Below, in pieces: positions 25,680-34,800 of a stretch of DNA of 64,000 nucleotides. Position numbers and translations under genes: made by a program. The notes under the pieces were generated by a model that did no database searches, was not told the origin of the DNA, and was given only the letters and a program-made list of their open reading frames with translations. The stretch is from contig CAUZFZ010000026.1 of the NCBI GenBank assembly GCA_963579025.1, forward strand, positions 1 through 64,000, written 5' to 3'. Source of the DNA: CAUZFZ01 sp963579025 (GTDB lineage: Bacteria > Planctomycetota > Planctomycetia > Planctomycetales > Planctomycetaceae). Numbering within the stretch: the stretch's first letter is position 1; the number at the start of each line of letters is the position of its first letter.

Positions 25680-27624
25680 TGACTTCCGCCTCTGCCCCGA
25701 TATCGCGTCGGCAAGACATGATCGGCAGGAGATCGCCCGGCAGCTCGACGAGCGGTGCAGTTATGACGTCGAGAAGTTCGAAGCCACTCGCGGACGTGAC
25801 ACGTGGTTCCGGATTCGTCAGTGGACGAACTCGGCGAAATCCGCGCAGCAGGTGCTCCTCTACTATCGCGGTCACGTCTATGTCGACGGAACTGAGGCGT
25901 ACCTCGCAGCCGCCGAATGTGATCCGCAGACTCCGCAGACGGACGTTGTATCGGTCGCGGGTGTTGTTCAGCAACTGGCGAATTGTGGCACTGTCGGGAA
26001 TGCGTTCCTGGTACTCGATGTCAGTTGCCCGTCCGGTCCGGCAACACTGCGACCGATTCTTGCGGCGGCCATCGCACGGTTGTCCAAAGTGGAGACCTCG
26101 GTCGGAATCCTGGCGACGTGTCTGCCGTCGGCGCAGCTTGTCCGGAATGGTGAGTCGCCGGTCGTGCACTGGCTGAATCGTGGTCTGACAGGTCCGGCCG
26201 ATGCGGACTTCGACAGACGCGTGTCGTTTGGCGAGACCGGGGCCTGGATGACGAAGCATCTTGCAGAATACGCGGATGTCCAGGTCTTCACGTCGCGGCC
26301 GGGTGTCGCCGGTGCGGAGCTGTCGCGTGAACGGGACGTCAAGCTCGAAGAAGCGATCGATGATCTGGCCAATGCCATCGCCGCTCAGCTGCATGACCAG
26401 GGTGTCGAACTGGTGGCGCTGCCGGACCTTGACTTTCTGCGAGACGATGTGGAAGACGCTGCGGTACCGGGAAGCTCCGGAGGTCCGCTGGCGCGGCTGT
26501 GTACTGAGCAATTGCGGTCAGCGATTGCGCGGCGGTCGCAGGCCAGATACGAACTGGTTCCTCGGCGTGAACTGATGAGGCTGCTCAAGGCCCACGACGT
26601 TGGTCCCGACTCGATCCAGTCGGAACACATGCAGACGCTGGGCCGGACGCTGGCGGATGAGTTCGGAGTGGATCGAGTGGCCATGCTGCTGGGACGTGTC
26701 CGCCATCGCGGAAAACAACGGCTGTCGCTGACGTGCACGCCCTGGGATTCGCAGAAGCTCGTGCCCTGGGAAAAGGTCATGGGCAAGGTCTTTCTGACGC
26801 CGTCCGAATGGGCGCTCACCGGAGACAGTGCCGTCAATCAACTGGTCGTCAATCAGTTCCTGAAGATTGACACGACTTCGGACTCGGGCGGGACGACGTT
26901 GCAGTTGTTGCCACCGAAAGCTGACGGCGATCTCGATTACTTCCGTGAGGAGGACCGGGAACGGGCCCTGACGGAGATCGAGCGGCTGCACGCCAACGCT
27001 CAGACAATTCATCCGCTGCATCCGGATGCGCGTCCACCTTTTCCTTTCCGGATCAGTCTGAAGGTCGAAGGTCAGTCCCCGGAGCCGCAGTGGTCACCCG
27101 ACCGGCGTCACATGTACGTGCGGCTAAACAAGTGCGACACATATGCCGTCTGGATCGACAACCAGAGCGACTCTGACGTTTTCCTGCGTCTGCTCGTCGA
27201 CGGGCTGAACACCCTGCCCGACTATCCGGCAGGGCTGCCATCGTACGAACGGTCCAGTCAGAAACTGCTGCCGGCCCAGGCCGTCAGTCTGACCCGCGCG
27301 CGGCCATGGAATTGCGATCCTGGCCAGTCGGTCGTGGCCGGGTTCTTCACCAGATTCACGGCCGGCCAGGGCGAACTGCGGAAGTTCGAAGTCGTCGATG
27401 CGGCCGAGTCCGAGGCTTATCGCAGCGGCTACCACGAGAACGTCGGCGTTGTCACGGCAGCGTTCTACGCACCGATGACCCGACCTGCACACAAGGGAGT
27501 CTCGGCCGACGTCGGCACGAAGCTCGGCGAAAAAGCGACCACGAAAGTCGAAGCCTATCGAGGCAATCAGGTGCCCGGCGGTCTGCTGGGCGTTATTCAC
27601 ATCCGCTACGGAATCGCTCCGTAG
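25600..27624 (+). CDS. Caspase-like (C14) protein with CsgG/LpoB-like middle and shared C-terminal domain, 5' frameshift
   Basis: Main frame of the first caspase-like protein. Similarity begins near 25640; the first internal start is a GTG at 25852. The caspase fold keeps a His (YYRGHVYVDG, codon 25873) and a Cys (LDVSCPSG, codon 26026) at the dyad positions, though the flanks differ from the usual GHG and DACR. The middle (AIDDLANAIAAQLHDQGVEL, then YELVPRRELMRLLKAHD and LADEFGVDRVAMLLGRV) looks like the CsgG/FlgO/LpoB-like fold of outer-membrane-linked proteins. The last 130 residues (TYAVWIDNQSDSDVFLRLLV and on) match the C-terminus of the protein at 34801-36012. It precedes the pseudo-caspase by 62 bases on the same strand. 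Confidence 0.75.
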   Translation, partial: VCWPARQRWLQTDEFREQRQALVLGVDDFRLCPDIASARHDRQEIARQLDERCSYDVEKFEATRGRDTWFRIRQWTNSAKSAQQVLLYYRGHVYVDGTEAYLAAAECDPQTPQTDVVSVAGVVQQLANCGTVGNAFLVLDVSCPSGPATLRPILAAAIARLSKVETSVGILATCLPSAQLVRNGESPVVHWLNRGLTGPADADFDRRVSFGETGAWMTKHLAEYADVQVFTSRPGVAGAELSRERDVKLEEAIDDLANAIAAQLHDQGVELVALPDLDFLRDDVEDAAVPGSSGGPLARLCTEQLRSAIARRSQARYELVPRRELMRLLKAHDVGPDSIQSEHMQTLGRTLADEFGVDRVAMLLGRVRHRGKQRLSLTCTPWDSQKLVPWEKVMGKVFLTPSEWALTGDSAVNQLVVNQFLKIDTTSDSGGTTLQLLPPKADGDLDYFREEDRERALTEIERLHANAQTIHPLHPDARPPFPFRISLKVEGQSPEPQWSPDRRHMYVRLNKCDTYAVWIDNQSDSDVFLRLLVDGLNTLPDYPAGLPSYERSSQKLLPAQAVSLTRARPWNCDPGQSVVAGFFTRFTAGQGELRKFEVVDAAESEAYRSGYHENVGVVTAAFYAPMTRPAHKGVSADVGTKLGEKATTKVEAYRGNQVPGGLLGVIHIRYGIAP

Positions 27625-27686
27625 TTCTGCACCTAACTCATCTGTTTCCGGTCCGGTCCGGGCCACGCATCCTGAGGAGACTGCCG

Positions 27687-29072
27687 ATGAAGTATTGGAA
27701 ACTTGTATTACTGAGTCTGTCGTTCGCCTGCCTTGCGGCAACGCCGGAAGCGAGGGCGGGCGAGGTCAAGCCGCAGCGCTGGGCTGTCATTTTTGCACCA
27801 ACCGAATACGCCGGACTGCCCGCCAGTCCCGTGCACACTGCTGGAGCAAAAGAACTGAAGACTCGACTGGCAGCGTCCGGCTTTGCCGCAGACCACATTC
27901 GCGTGTTGTCCGGTGCAGAGGGAGACAATGGGCCGGCCACTCGCGCCGAGTTGTTCAAGACGCTCAATGAACTGACGAGCCAGGCGGTCAAGTCGGATGT
28001 CATTCTGGTTGCCACCTGCTCCTATGGCGTGCGGATTGGCAAGGTCGACTACATCTGCTCGGCGGATGCCACTGCGGACGACCTCAGTGCAGACACGGCG
28101 GTCGAATCTCTGATCGCCGTCTCAGAAATCCTCAAAGAACTGTCTGCTAATTCGGGAGCGCTCGACCTGGTGATTACCGACGGAGCGGGCTGGCACGAAT
28201 CCGATGTTGTGGCGAAGCGCGCCGCGAACTTCGGTGCGACTCCGCCCACGCCATCCGCAAATCAGGCGGTGGTCCTCAGTCGTTCGGCCGCGCGATGTGC
28301 GCCGGAAGGCGATGCCGCGCCACGGACATGGTTTCTGCAATCGGTGCTCGACGGGCTGTCGCAACTGGGCGACGAAGATCGGGCCGATGGCGTCACCGTG
28401 CTTGAGTTCCAGAAGTATCTGGGCGATCACGCGGACGTTGTGCGGACTGAGGGAAAAGTCAACGGCCACCAGAATCCGCAGTCGGCCGTGTCTTCCGGCA
28501 GTGACTTCACTCTGGTGACCGCCGATGACCTGCAGCCGGCTCAGGTAACGCCCGAGTTCAAGGCGGCCATGAGCCAGCACATGATTCAACTCGCCGAGCG
28601 GGCTCTGTTGATCGAGCGCGACGCGGCAGCGTCCCGGGATGCTCTGGCGCGTCTGGCGCCACTGAATCCGGCGGGAGCACTCCGCAGCCGGGCAGATTCA
28701 CTGCTGTGGATGACAATGGCGTTGCGGGGCAGGCTTCAGGACGCGTGGGACCTGGCGTCGGCCGGGGAACGTCCTCTGTTCGTGGTCGTCCCGCGCGACA
28801 TGGCTCTTTATGGAGAAACCGCCCAGCTCAAGGCGGGAACTGTTCTGCAGATCGCCAGAGTGGCTGACAACGACGGCGTGACATGGGCGAAAGTCTCAGC
28901 CCGCTTCCAGCAGGACTACGACAGCGGAGTCGTCCGCCTCTCGAAAATTGACGCTCCCGAGGCCTGGACTCAGGGGACATTTCTGACCGCTGGCCAGGAA
29001 GCACAGACGGCGTCCGCATCACAGGACGCCCTGACCGACGTTCTCAAAAAGATCTACCCGCCGAGCAAATAA
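27687..29072 (+). CDS. Exported pseudo-caspase (catalytic dyad lost)
   Basis: A strong GAGGAG lies seven bases before the ATG. The 461-residue protein has a signal peptide (MKYWKLVLLSLSFACLAATPEARAG) and then a caspase-like domain that aligns with the paralogue at 29199: RWAVIFAPTEYAGLPASPVHTAGAKELKTRL, then SDVILVATCSYGVRIGKVDYI, then LDLVITDGAGWHE. The His of the TGHG motif is replaced (CSYG) and the Cys of DACR is absent (DGAG), so it should be proteolytically dead. The C-terminal 180 residues are helical and then beta-rich (VVPRDMALYGETAQLKAGTVLQIARV), resembling an SH3-like surface-binding domain. By position it may regulate or scaffold the active caspases; this is inference. Confidence 0.8.
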   Translation: MKYWKLVLLSLSFACLAATPEARAGEVKPQRWAVIFAPTEYAGLPASPVHTAGAKELKTRLAASGFAADHIRVLSGAEGDNGPATRAELFKTLNELTSQAVKSDVILVATCSYGVRIGKVDYICSADATADDLSADTAVESLIAVSEILKELSANSGALDLVITDGAGWHESDVVAKRAANFGATPPTPSANQAVVLSRSAARCAPEGDAAPRTWFLQSVLDGLSQLGDEDRADGVTVLEFQKYLGDHADVVRTEGKVNGHQNPQSAVSSGSDFTLVTADDLQPAQVTPEFKAAMSQHMIQLAERALLIERDAAASRDALARLAPLNPAGALRSRADSLLWMTMALRGRLQDAWDLASAGERPLFVVVPRDMALYGETAQLKAGTVLQIARVADNDGVTWAKVSARFQQDYDSGVVRLSKIDAPEAWTQGTFLTAGQEAQTASASQDALTDVLKKIYPPSK

Positions 29073-29198
29073 AGTCCCTGTCCAGATGCAGGAACTGAGT
29101 ACGAAACCAACGTACCGTCCTGAAACACGAAGTCGTGCGTGACGCACGCGAGTGATTCACTGCTCCAACATCACACAACCATTTACATCGAGGATTCC

Positions 29199-31208
29199 AT
29201 GACCCGTCGATCTCTACTGTTATGTCTGGCCTGCCTGACACTGTCCGTGTCTCAGGCCGCGTCCGTGTTCGCGCAGGGCACGCGACGTGCGCTGATCATT
29301 GCCATCGAGGATTACCCGGCCGCCGCCGGACTGCCCAGCCTGTATGGCACACGAAACGACGCCATCGCTGTCAGGGACGCCCTGGAAAGTGGTGGGTATC
29401 CGAAAGACAACATCATCCTGATGACCGACGCTGCCGAGCAGCCGGCTCTCAGACCGACACGGCAGAACGTTCTGAACCAGGTCAAAGTGCTGAAGAGTCG
29501 CTCGACCGACAAGGACATCCTGCTGGTCGTGTCGATGACTCACGGGGTCGTCGTCGGGAAGACCAGTTTCCTCTGCACATTGGACACAACGGAGGCCGCA
29601 AAAAGTGACCCGAATGTTGCCGGTCAGGTCATGCTGGCCACAGCAAAGTTCGCGGCCGACCTGTCCAAGGTGAAGGCCCGCGGCCGACTGCTGATCGTCG
29701 ATGCCTGCCGCGACACCGACGGCGTCGCCAAGAACTACGCTGAAGAACTCAAGGCGTCACTTCCGGATATCAACATTCTTTCGAGCTGCGGTGTTGGAGA
29801 GAAAGCATTGAACGATCCTTACGGGAAGGGCGGGATCGAGAGCAACCGGTTCATCTTTAATCACTACCTCGTGAAGGCGCTGGAGGGCGAGAGCAAGCTG
29901 CAGAACTTCGGAGGCAGCCGTCTGGGCGTGCGTGAACTGTCGACATACGTTGCACGCAAGACGTCACGTCACGTTAAGGAATATCTGAAGTTGGAGAAGT
30001 TGGAACAGACACCGACTCTGTGGTCGTCCGGCACGGATGTCGGCTTCGACATCGTCGAGCTGGATCAGTATCTGCCGGAACTCGGTACGACCACCGGCGA
30101 TCCGCGAATTGAACGCGTCCGCACAGCAGGCGTCCTGGCACGACAGGCGTCGGAACGAATCGGGCGTGCGGACCGCCGATTCATGGAACGGTTTGAAAAA
30201 ATCGTCAAGGAACCGGGCGACTCCGGCACGGAACTCCTGCAGGATCGCACAGCTCAGTTGCGGTACATCCTGGCGGGTTATGTCGACCCGGCACTCGAAC
30301 TCGATCCAGATTCGCGGAAAGCTCACATCGTGCGAGGCACAACGTATCGGGCGTGTCGTGAATACGGTCGCGCTCTCGAACACTTCGGGAATGCGTCCTC
30401 GGACATGGACGTTTTTGCGAAGACTGAAAGACTCGTCCCGACCAATGTCAGCCTGCAGTCAGGTGGAACGCCCGGTGGCGGACGAGTGGGCATTCCCGGA
30501 CTGGGCGGACTCGGCATCCCGGGCCTGGGCGGTCTGGGCCGACGGACTCCTGCTCCCACGCGCACTGCCCCTGCCCCTGCAGCGACTCCCACAACCGAAG
30601 CGACAATCGCGTTACTCGCAGAAGCCAACTCGGCCGCGGCACCACTGCACCACGTTAAACCCGGTGCCAACCTGATGGTGAAAGCTGTTGTTCGTCGACA
30701 GGACGGCGAATGGCTACTGATCGTGAAAATCAACGACCTGGCATTCAAAGAACTGGATGGTGCAGGCGAGAAATTCCAGAAATTCGGAGAGGACGACGGC
30801 GGCTGGATTCACGAAAGCCAGGTGGACTGGTTCCCTGAAATGGCCGAGCTTTACCGGCCAGGAGTCGCGGTCTCAGACGCTTTCAACGACGCCGTCGCCC
30901 GGTACCAGGGCGCGAATAAGGCCATTGAAGTCCTGTCGGCGGTTCAGGGTGGACTCGCACTGGGCGGGCTGGGCGGAGCGGCTGGCTGGGTCGGCTTTGC
31001 CAAGGGAATTGTTGCTGCAGTGCGCGAACGGAAGTTCCGGGAACGCTGGGGCGCCGCGACCGCGGGCTACAACGCCGCGGTCGAGCGCAATCGACGTCTG
31101 GCCGAACTGATTGATGCCAGAGAAATCGTACTTCCGGAAGATCAACCTGTGCGGTTGACGGCTCTTCCGTGGGAAACGGCTGCATCCACTGCGACGCCGC
31201 AGGAATGA
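29199..31208 (+). CDS. Exported caspase-family (C14) peptidase with long C-terminal extension
   Basis: A 669-residue protein with signal peptide MTRRSLLLCLACLTLSVSQAASVFAQ. Its caspase domain begins RRALIIAIEDYPAAAGLPSLYGTRNDAIAVRDAL. The dyad is intact: H115 in VVSMTHGVVVG and C170 in LLIVDACRDTDGV. The substrate pocket and activation site cannot be assigned from sequence. After about residue 300 comes a helical region, then a low-complexity GIPGLGGLGIPGLGGL and Pro/Ala linker, then an SH3-like segment (HHVKPGANLMVKAVVRRQDGEWLLIVKI) with similarity in style to the pseudo-caspase tail. A hydrophobic Gly-rich stretch (LALGGLGGAAGWVGFAKGIVAAV) is also present. GAGG lies five bases before the ATG. 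Twelve bases separate it from the caspase-FGE gene. Confidence 0.88.
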   Translation: MTRRSLLLCLACLTLSVSQAASVFAQGTRRALIIAIEDYPAAAGLPSLYGTRNDAIAVRDALESGGYPKDNIILMTDAAEQPALRPTRQNVLNQVKVLKSRSTDKDILLVVSMTHGVVVGKTSFLCTLDTTEAAKSDPNVAGQVMLATAKFAADLSKVKARGRLLIVDACRDTDGVAKNYAEELKASLPDINILSSCGVGEKALNDPYGKGGIESNRFIFNHYLVKALEGESKLQNFGGSRLGVRELSTYVARKTSRHVKEYLKLEKLEQTPTLWSSGTDVGFDIVELDQYLPELGTTTGDPRIERVRTAGVLARQASERIGRADRRFMERFEKIVKEPGDSGTELLQDRTAQLRYILAGYVDPALELDPDSRKAHIVRGTTYRACREYGRALEHFGNASSDMDVFAKTERLVPTNVSLQSGGTPGGGRVGIPGLGGLGIPGLGGLGRRTPAPTRTAPAPAATPTTEATIALLAEANSAAAPLHHVKPGANLMVKAVVRRQDGEWLLIVKINDLAFKELDGAGEKFQKFGEDDGGWIHESQVDWFPEMAELYRPGVAVSDAFNDAVARYQGANKAIEVLSAVQGGLALGGLGGAAGWVGFAKGIVAAVRERKFRERWGAATAGYNAAVERNRRLAELIDAREIVLPEDQPVRLTALPWETAASTATPQE

Positions 31209-31220
31209 GACGGGATTCCC

Positions 31221-32945
31221 ATGACGCGACGTGAGCTGCAACTGTTGATCACTGCGTTCTGTGCGACCGTCCTGTTCTCGGACGGGACGGTCGTACGGGG
31301 ACAGCCGCCCGTGCGCAAAGTGGCACTGCTGGTCGGAATCAACCAGTACGACAAACGCGGACTGGCCGAACGGCCGTTGCAGTTTGCGGAACGCGATGTC
31401 ACGCAGACGGCGTCTGTACTCAAACAGCAGGGGTTTGAAGTGCAGGTGCTTACGGGCCGTGGCAGCGGGGTTCGGCGTGCGACTCTGAAGGGTATCCACG
31501 CGGGATTGGAGCGCGTACTGGACGGCCTCAATGCCCGTGACGTCGTGGTTGTCGGACTCGCCGGTCACGGTCAGCAGATCGCACTGCTCGACGCAGACGG
31601 GCGGCCAGTGAAGGACGACGAAGGTCGTGTGCGGGAAGACGCGTTCTTCTGCCCGGTCGATACTGTGCAGGGAGACCAGTCGACCATGCTCAGTCTCACC
31701 CGGTTGACGTCAACACTCGGACGCCGCGGTGGCGTGAATCTGATCCTCGTTGACGCCTGTCGTGACGATCCGGATCCTGGTCGCGCTGTAAGGTCGATCA
31801 CCGGCAACGAACTGCATGGCGTCCTGCCGGCCAGAACAGCAATCGTTTTCAGTTGCGCCGCCGGACAACAGGCTCTCGAAACGCGCGACGCCGGCGACGG
31901 ACACGGCGTGTTCTTCTATCACGTGATCGCTGGCCTGAAAGGCGCAGCGGCAAAACAGAATGGCGATGTCACGTGGGGGTCGCTGATGGAGTACATCGGC
32001 GATCACACAAATCGACGTGCAATGGAATGGTTTCCTGTGCTGGCGGCGCGGGCTCCCGGCGGTCGACTGCAGACGCCGCACGAACTGCGAAACATGACAT
32101 CCGACGTCAACCCGGTTCTGGCCCGAACCGGCCAGTCAACCGGCATGACCGGTCGTGCCGCGGGCGAACAGCGAAGCGGCAACATGCTGCAGATGGCGCT
32201 GGTCTGGATTCCGTCCGGTCAGTTCGCGATGGGCAGCCCCGATGACGAGGTCGGACGCTTCGGCGACGAGGAGACTCAGGTATCCGTCACACTGTCATCA
32301 GGATTCTGGATGGGCCGCTGCGAGGTCACGCGAGGACAATGGAAGACGCTGATGCACGACAGCCCGGCCCCCTGGGAAGAATCGTCTCAGACCCCAGACG
32401 ACTTTCCGGCGACGTTGATCGACTGGAACGCTGCCAGCCGGTTTTGCCAGCGACTGACGGAACGTGAGCGTCAGGCGGCACGCTTGCCGCAGGACTGGCG
32501 TTACGCCCTGCCCACCGAAGCCCAGTGGGAATATGCATGCCGGGCTGGAACAACGACTCGGTTCTGCTCGGGAACAACTGCCCCCGATTTAGAAAAGGGT
32601 GCCTGGTACGGCGGTTTCGATGGATCAGGCAGCGCCGCGGAGGAGCCGCGAGTCCATCGTGTCGGGCGGCTGCAGAAGAACGCCTGGGGCCTGTACGACA
32701 TGCACGGCAACGCCTGGGAGTGGTGCCGCGACACGTTCGTGGAACGCCTGCCGGGCGATCGCAACCCGATGGTAGAAGGCCCCCGAGGCAAGCGAGTTCA
32801 TCGTGGTGGAAGCTGGGGCACGGTGGCTCAGCACTGCCGGTCGGCCAATCGCGGTCGCAGCCTGCCGGATTTTCGTGAAGACGATCTCGGTTTCCGCATC
32901 GTGTGTGAACCGACGGCCATGCATGCGGCGAAGCGAAAACCTTAA
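31221..32945 (+). CDS. Exported caspase-family (C14) domain fused to an FGE/SUMF1 domain
   Basis: A 574-residue protein. A signal-like N-terminus (LITAFCATVLFSDGTVVRGQ) leads to a caspase domain with an intact dyad: H116 in GLAGHGQQIALL and C180 in LILVDACRDDPDPG. After a short linker, residues about 325-565 form a formylglycine-generating-enzyme-like domain: ALVWIPSGQFAMGSPDDEVGR, FWMGRCEVTRGQWKTLM, LPTEAQWEYACRAGT, LYDMHGNAWEWCRDTF, KRVHRGGSW and DDLGFRIVCEP. The two-cysteine redox site of true FGE is incomplete (only one Cys near AQHCRSANRG), so this part is more likely a binding module, as in many bacterial SUMF1-domain proteins. Caspase-FGE fusions are known in bacteria; here it sits within a paralogous array. 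Confidence 0.9.
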   Translation: MTRRELQLLITAFCATVLFSDGTVVRGQPPVRKVALLVGINQYDKRGLAERPLQFAERDVTQTASVLKQQGFEVQVLTGRGSGVRRATLKGIHAGLERVLDGLNARDVVVVGLAGHGQQIALLDADGRPVKDDEGRVREDAFFCPVDTVQGDQSTMLSLTRLTSTLGRRGGVNLILVDACRDDPDPGRAVRSITGNELHGVLPARTAIVFSCAAGQQALETRDAGDGHGVFFYHVIAGLKGAAAKQNGDVTWGSLMEYIGDHTNRRAMEWFPVLAARAPGGRLQTPHELRNMTSDVNPVLARTGQSTGMTGRAAGEQRSGNMLQMALVWIPSGQFAMGSPDDEVGRFGDEETQVSVTLSSGFWMGRCEVTRGQWKTLMHDSPAPWEESSQTPDDFPATLIDWNAASRFCQRLTERERQAARLPQDWRYALPTEAQWEYACRAGTTTRFCSGTTAPDLEKGAWYGGFDGSGSAAEEPRVHRVGRLQKNAWGLYDMHGNAWEWCRDTFVERLPGDRNPMVEGPRGKRVHRGGSWGTVAQHCRSANRGRSLPDFREDDLGFRIVCEPTAMHAAKRKP

Positions 32946-33001
32946 AGCACACACTTCTTCTGCCTCCGATCACCGGGGCAATTCAATCTGGGAGCACATT
33001 C

Positions 33002-33427
33002 ATGATGCGTTGGATCACAGGCGCGATTCTGCTGTCTCTGGCGGCCTTGACCGGTCTGCCCGCCGAGGCCGGCATACCGGGCGTCGGCGTTGAAGGGCAG
33101 GCGAGGAACGTTTTGCGGCGGCATTGCTGGCGATGTCATAGTGGATCGGGGTCCCAGGGCGGCGACATTAACGTCCTGAGCGCCACGCAACTGAGGGACA
33201 AGGGCCTGGTCGTTCCGGGCGATCCTGCCGAGTCAGAACTGCTGACGCGGATCGAGCACGAACAGATGCCGCCCATCGCCGTTCGCCGCCAGCAACCGGT
33301 GACCGCCAGGGAAGCCGAGATTCTGCGTCAGTGGATTACAGCCGGTGCCGGCGACTTCCCTCGCGCAGAGGACCGCGAACGAATCTCACTCTGGACAGTC
33401 ATGGAGCGCGCGCGCGCGTCTGCGTGA
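33002..33427 (+). CDS. 5' part of exported di-haem cytochrome c-like protein (frameshifted)
   Basis: GGAG precedes the ATG by seven bases. The frame encodes a signal peptide (MMRWITGAILLSLAALTGLPAEAG) and a planctomycete-type cytochrome c domain. The haem motif is HCWRCHSG, followed by QGGDINVLSATQLRDKGLVVPGDPAESELLTRI, EQMPP, and a closing EAEILRQWITAGAGDFP. The EQMPP block matches the usual Met-ligand loop of this domain. The frame then reaches an alternating GCGCGCGCGCGC tract at about 33409-33420 and ends in a TGA at 33425-33427. The continuation (RLREQDPVDRRYMRFFTLHHLYN) is in the +1 frame. One extra GC unit would restore a single frame. Confidence 0.8.
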   Translation: MMRWITGAILLSLAALTGLPAEAGIPGVGVEGQARNVLRRHCWRCHSGSGSQGGDINVLSATQLRDKGLVVPGDPAESELLTRIEHEQMPPIAVRRQQPVTAREAEILRQWITAGAGDFPRAEDRERISLWTVMERARASA

Positions 33428-34784
33428 ACAGGACCCGGTCGACCGCCGGTACATGCGGTTCTTCACGCTGCATCATCTCTACAACAATTCCAATGTGCTG
33501 GACGAAGATCTGCCGGTCTATCGGGCTGCCCTGTCCAAGTCACTCAACAGTCTGAGCTGGCGGCCGAGGATCATTCTGCCGATCGCCCTGGACCCCGTCC
33601 TGTCCGGTCGCACGGGCGAACTGCACGCGACGGTCTTTGCCATCGACCTGCGCGACATCAACTGGGACAGCGGTTCCCAGTGGGGGACGCTCCTGAAACG
33701 GTATCCGTACGGACTCGGCTTCCGCTCCCGGCCGGACAGCCGCCTGTGGAAGCTCAACGAAGAACTGTGGGAGCTGACAGGCACACAGCTGCCGATCATT
33801 CGTGCCGACTGGTTTGTGGCGACGGCGTCTCGGGCGCCTCTCTACGACCAGTTACTCGGTCTGCCGAAAACGGCCCTGGAACTGGAAAAAAAACTGGGCG
33901 TCGATCTGGCGGCGGCATTTCGCAAGCCCGTGCCGGAGCGAATTTCCCGAGCGGGGTTCTCGCGGAGCGGCGTTTCAAGTCAGAACCGCCTGGTCGAACG
34001 CAGTGACGCCTCATATGGAGCCTACTGGAAGAGCTACGACTTCAAGCCGGACACCGGCCGTGCGCGTCTGACACGGTTTCCGCTCGGCCCCCTGAACCTG
34101 TTTCCGACGGGACAGCATCCCTGGCCGGCGCAGGCCTTCGAACATGATGGTGGCGAGATTGCCTTCAGTCTGCCCAACGGCCTGCAGGGCTACATGCTGA
34201 CAGACGGTCACGGGATGCGCATCCCGGAGGCCCCGGTCGATGTTGTCAGCGACGCGCTGCGAACATCGGGAACACCCATCATTGTCAACGGCCTCTCATG
34301 CATGGCCTGCCATCAGCGCGGCATCATCGACTTTCAGGACACCGTCCGTGACGGGAGCGCCGTCTTCGGCGACGCCGAGTATCACGTGAAGCAGCTTTAC
34401 CCCGAACGCAGCCAGATGAAGCGTCTGATCAATGAGGACCAGGAACGTTTTCTGGCGGCTCTTGAAAAAGCGACCGGCCCGTTCCTGCATTCCGACTCAG
34501 CGACGTCTGAGCCAATCGACAGCTTTCCAGAACCAGTCGGCGAAGTCGCACGGTTGCACCGGCTCGTTCAACTCGACCTGCAGACTATCGCATGCGAACT
34601 TGACGTTGCCGATCCGCAGGAACTGGTCACAAGCGTTGGCGGAAAGACGCTGAAAAAACTCGGGCTGGATTCGCTTCTGCGAGACGGCACCATCAGTCGC
34701 GCGGAATGGGAAGCATTCGCCGGGCCTTCCCTCATGCAACTCCTCGCCCGCGAACTGCGGTACACGCCCGTACGGCCACTCTGA
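33345..34784 (+). CDS. 3' part of the cytochrome c-like protein, second CxxCH motif
   Basis: Homologous coding begins just after the GC tract near 33420; the first ATG in this frame is at 33453. The sequence RRYMRFFTLHHLYNNSN, followed by LSKSLNSLSWRPRIILPIALDP and WGTLLKRYPYGLGF, belongs to a planctomycete protein group. In that group the N-terminal cytochrome domain is followed by this region in one chain. A second haem motif, LSCMACHQRGI, lies near the middle. Thus the complete protein would be about 590 residues with two c-type haems in the periplasm. The final part (LVTSVGGKTLKKLGLDSLLRDGTISRAEWE) is helical. The next gene starts 16 bases after the stop. Confidence 0.78.
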   Translation: MPATSLAQRTANESHSGQSWSARARLREQDPVDRRYMRFFTLHHLYNNSNVLDEDLPVYRAALSKSLNSLSWRPRIILPIALDPVLSGRTGELHATVFAIDLRDINWDSGSQWGTLLKRYPYGLGFRSRPDSRLWKLNEELWELTGTQLPIIRADWFVATASRAPLYDQLLGLPKTALELEKKLGVDLAAAFRKPVPERISRAGFSRSGVSSQNRLVERSDASYGAYWKSYDFKPDTGRARLTRFPLGPLNLFPTGQHPWPAQAFEHDGGEIAFSLPNGLQGYMLTDGHGMRIPEAPVDVVSDALRTSGTPIIVNGLSCMACHQRGIIDFQDTVRDGSAVFGDAEYHVKQLYPERSQMKRLINEDQERFLAALEKATGPFLHSDSATSEPIDSFPEPVGEVARLHRLVQLDLQTIACELDVADPQELVTSVGGKTLKKLGLDSLLRDGTISRAEWEAFAGPSLMQLLARELRYTPVRPL

Positions 34785-34800
34785 TTCACACTCAACTCCA

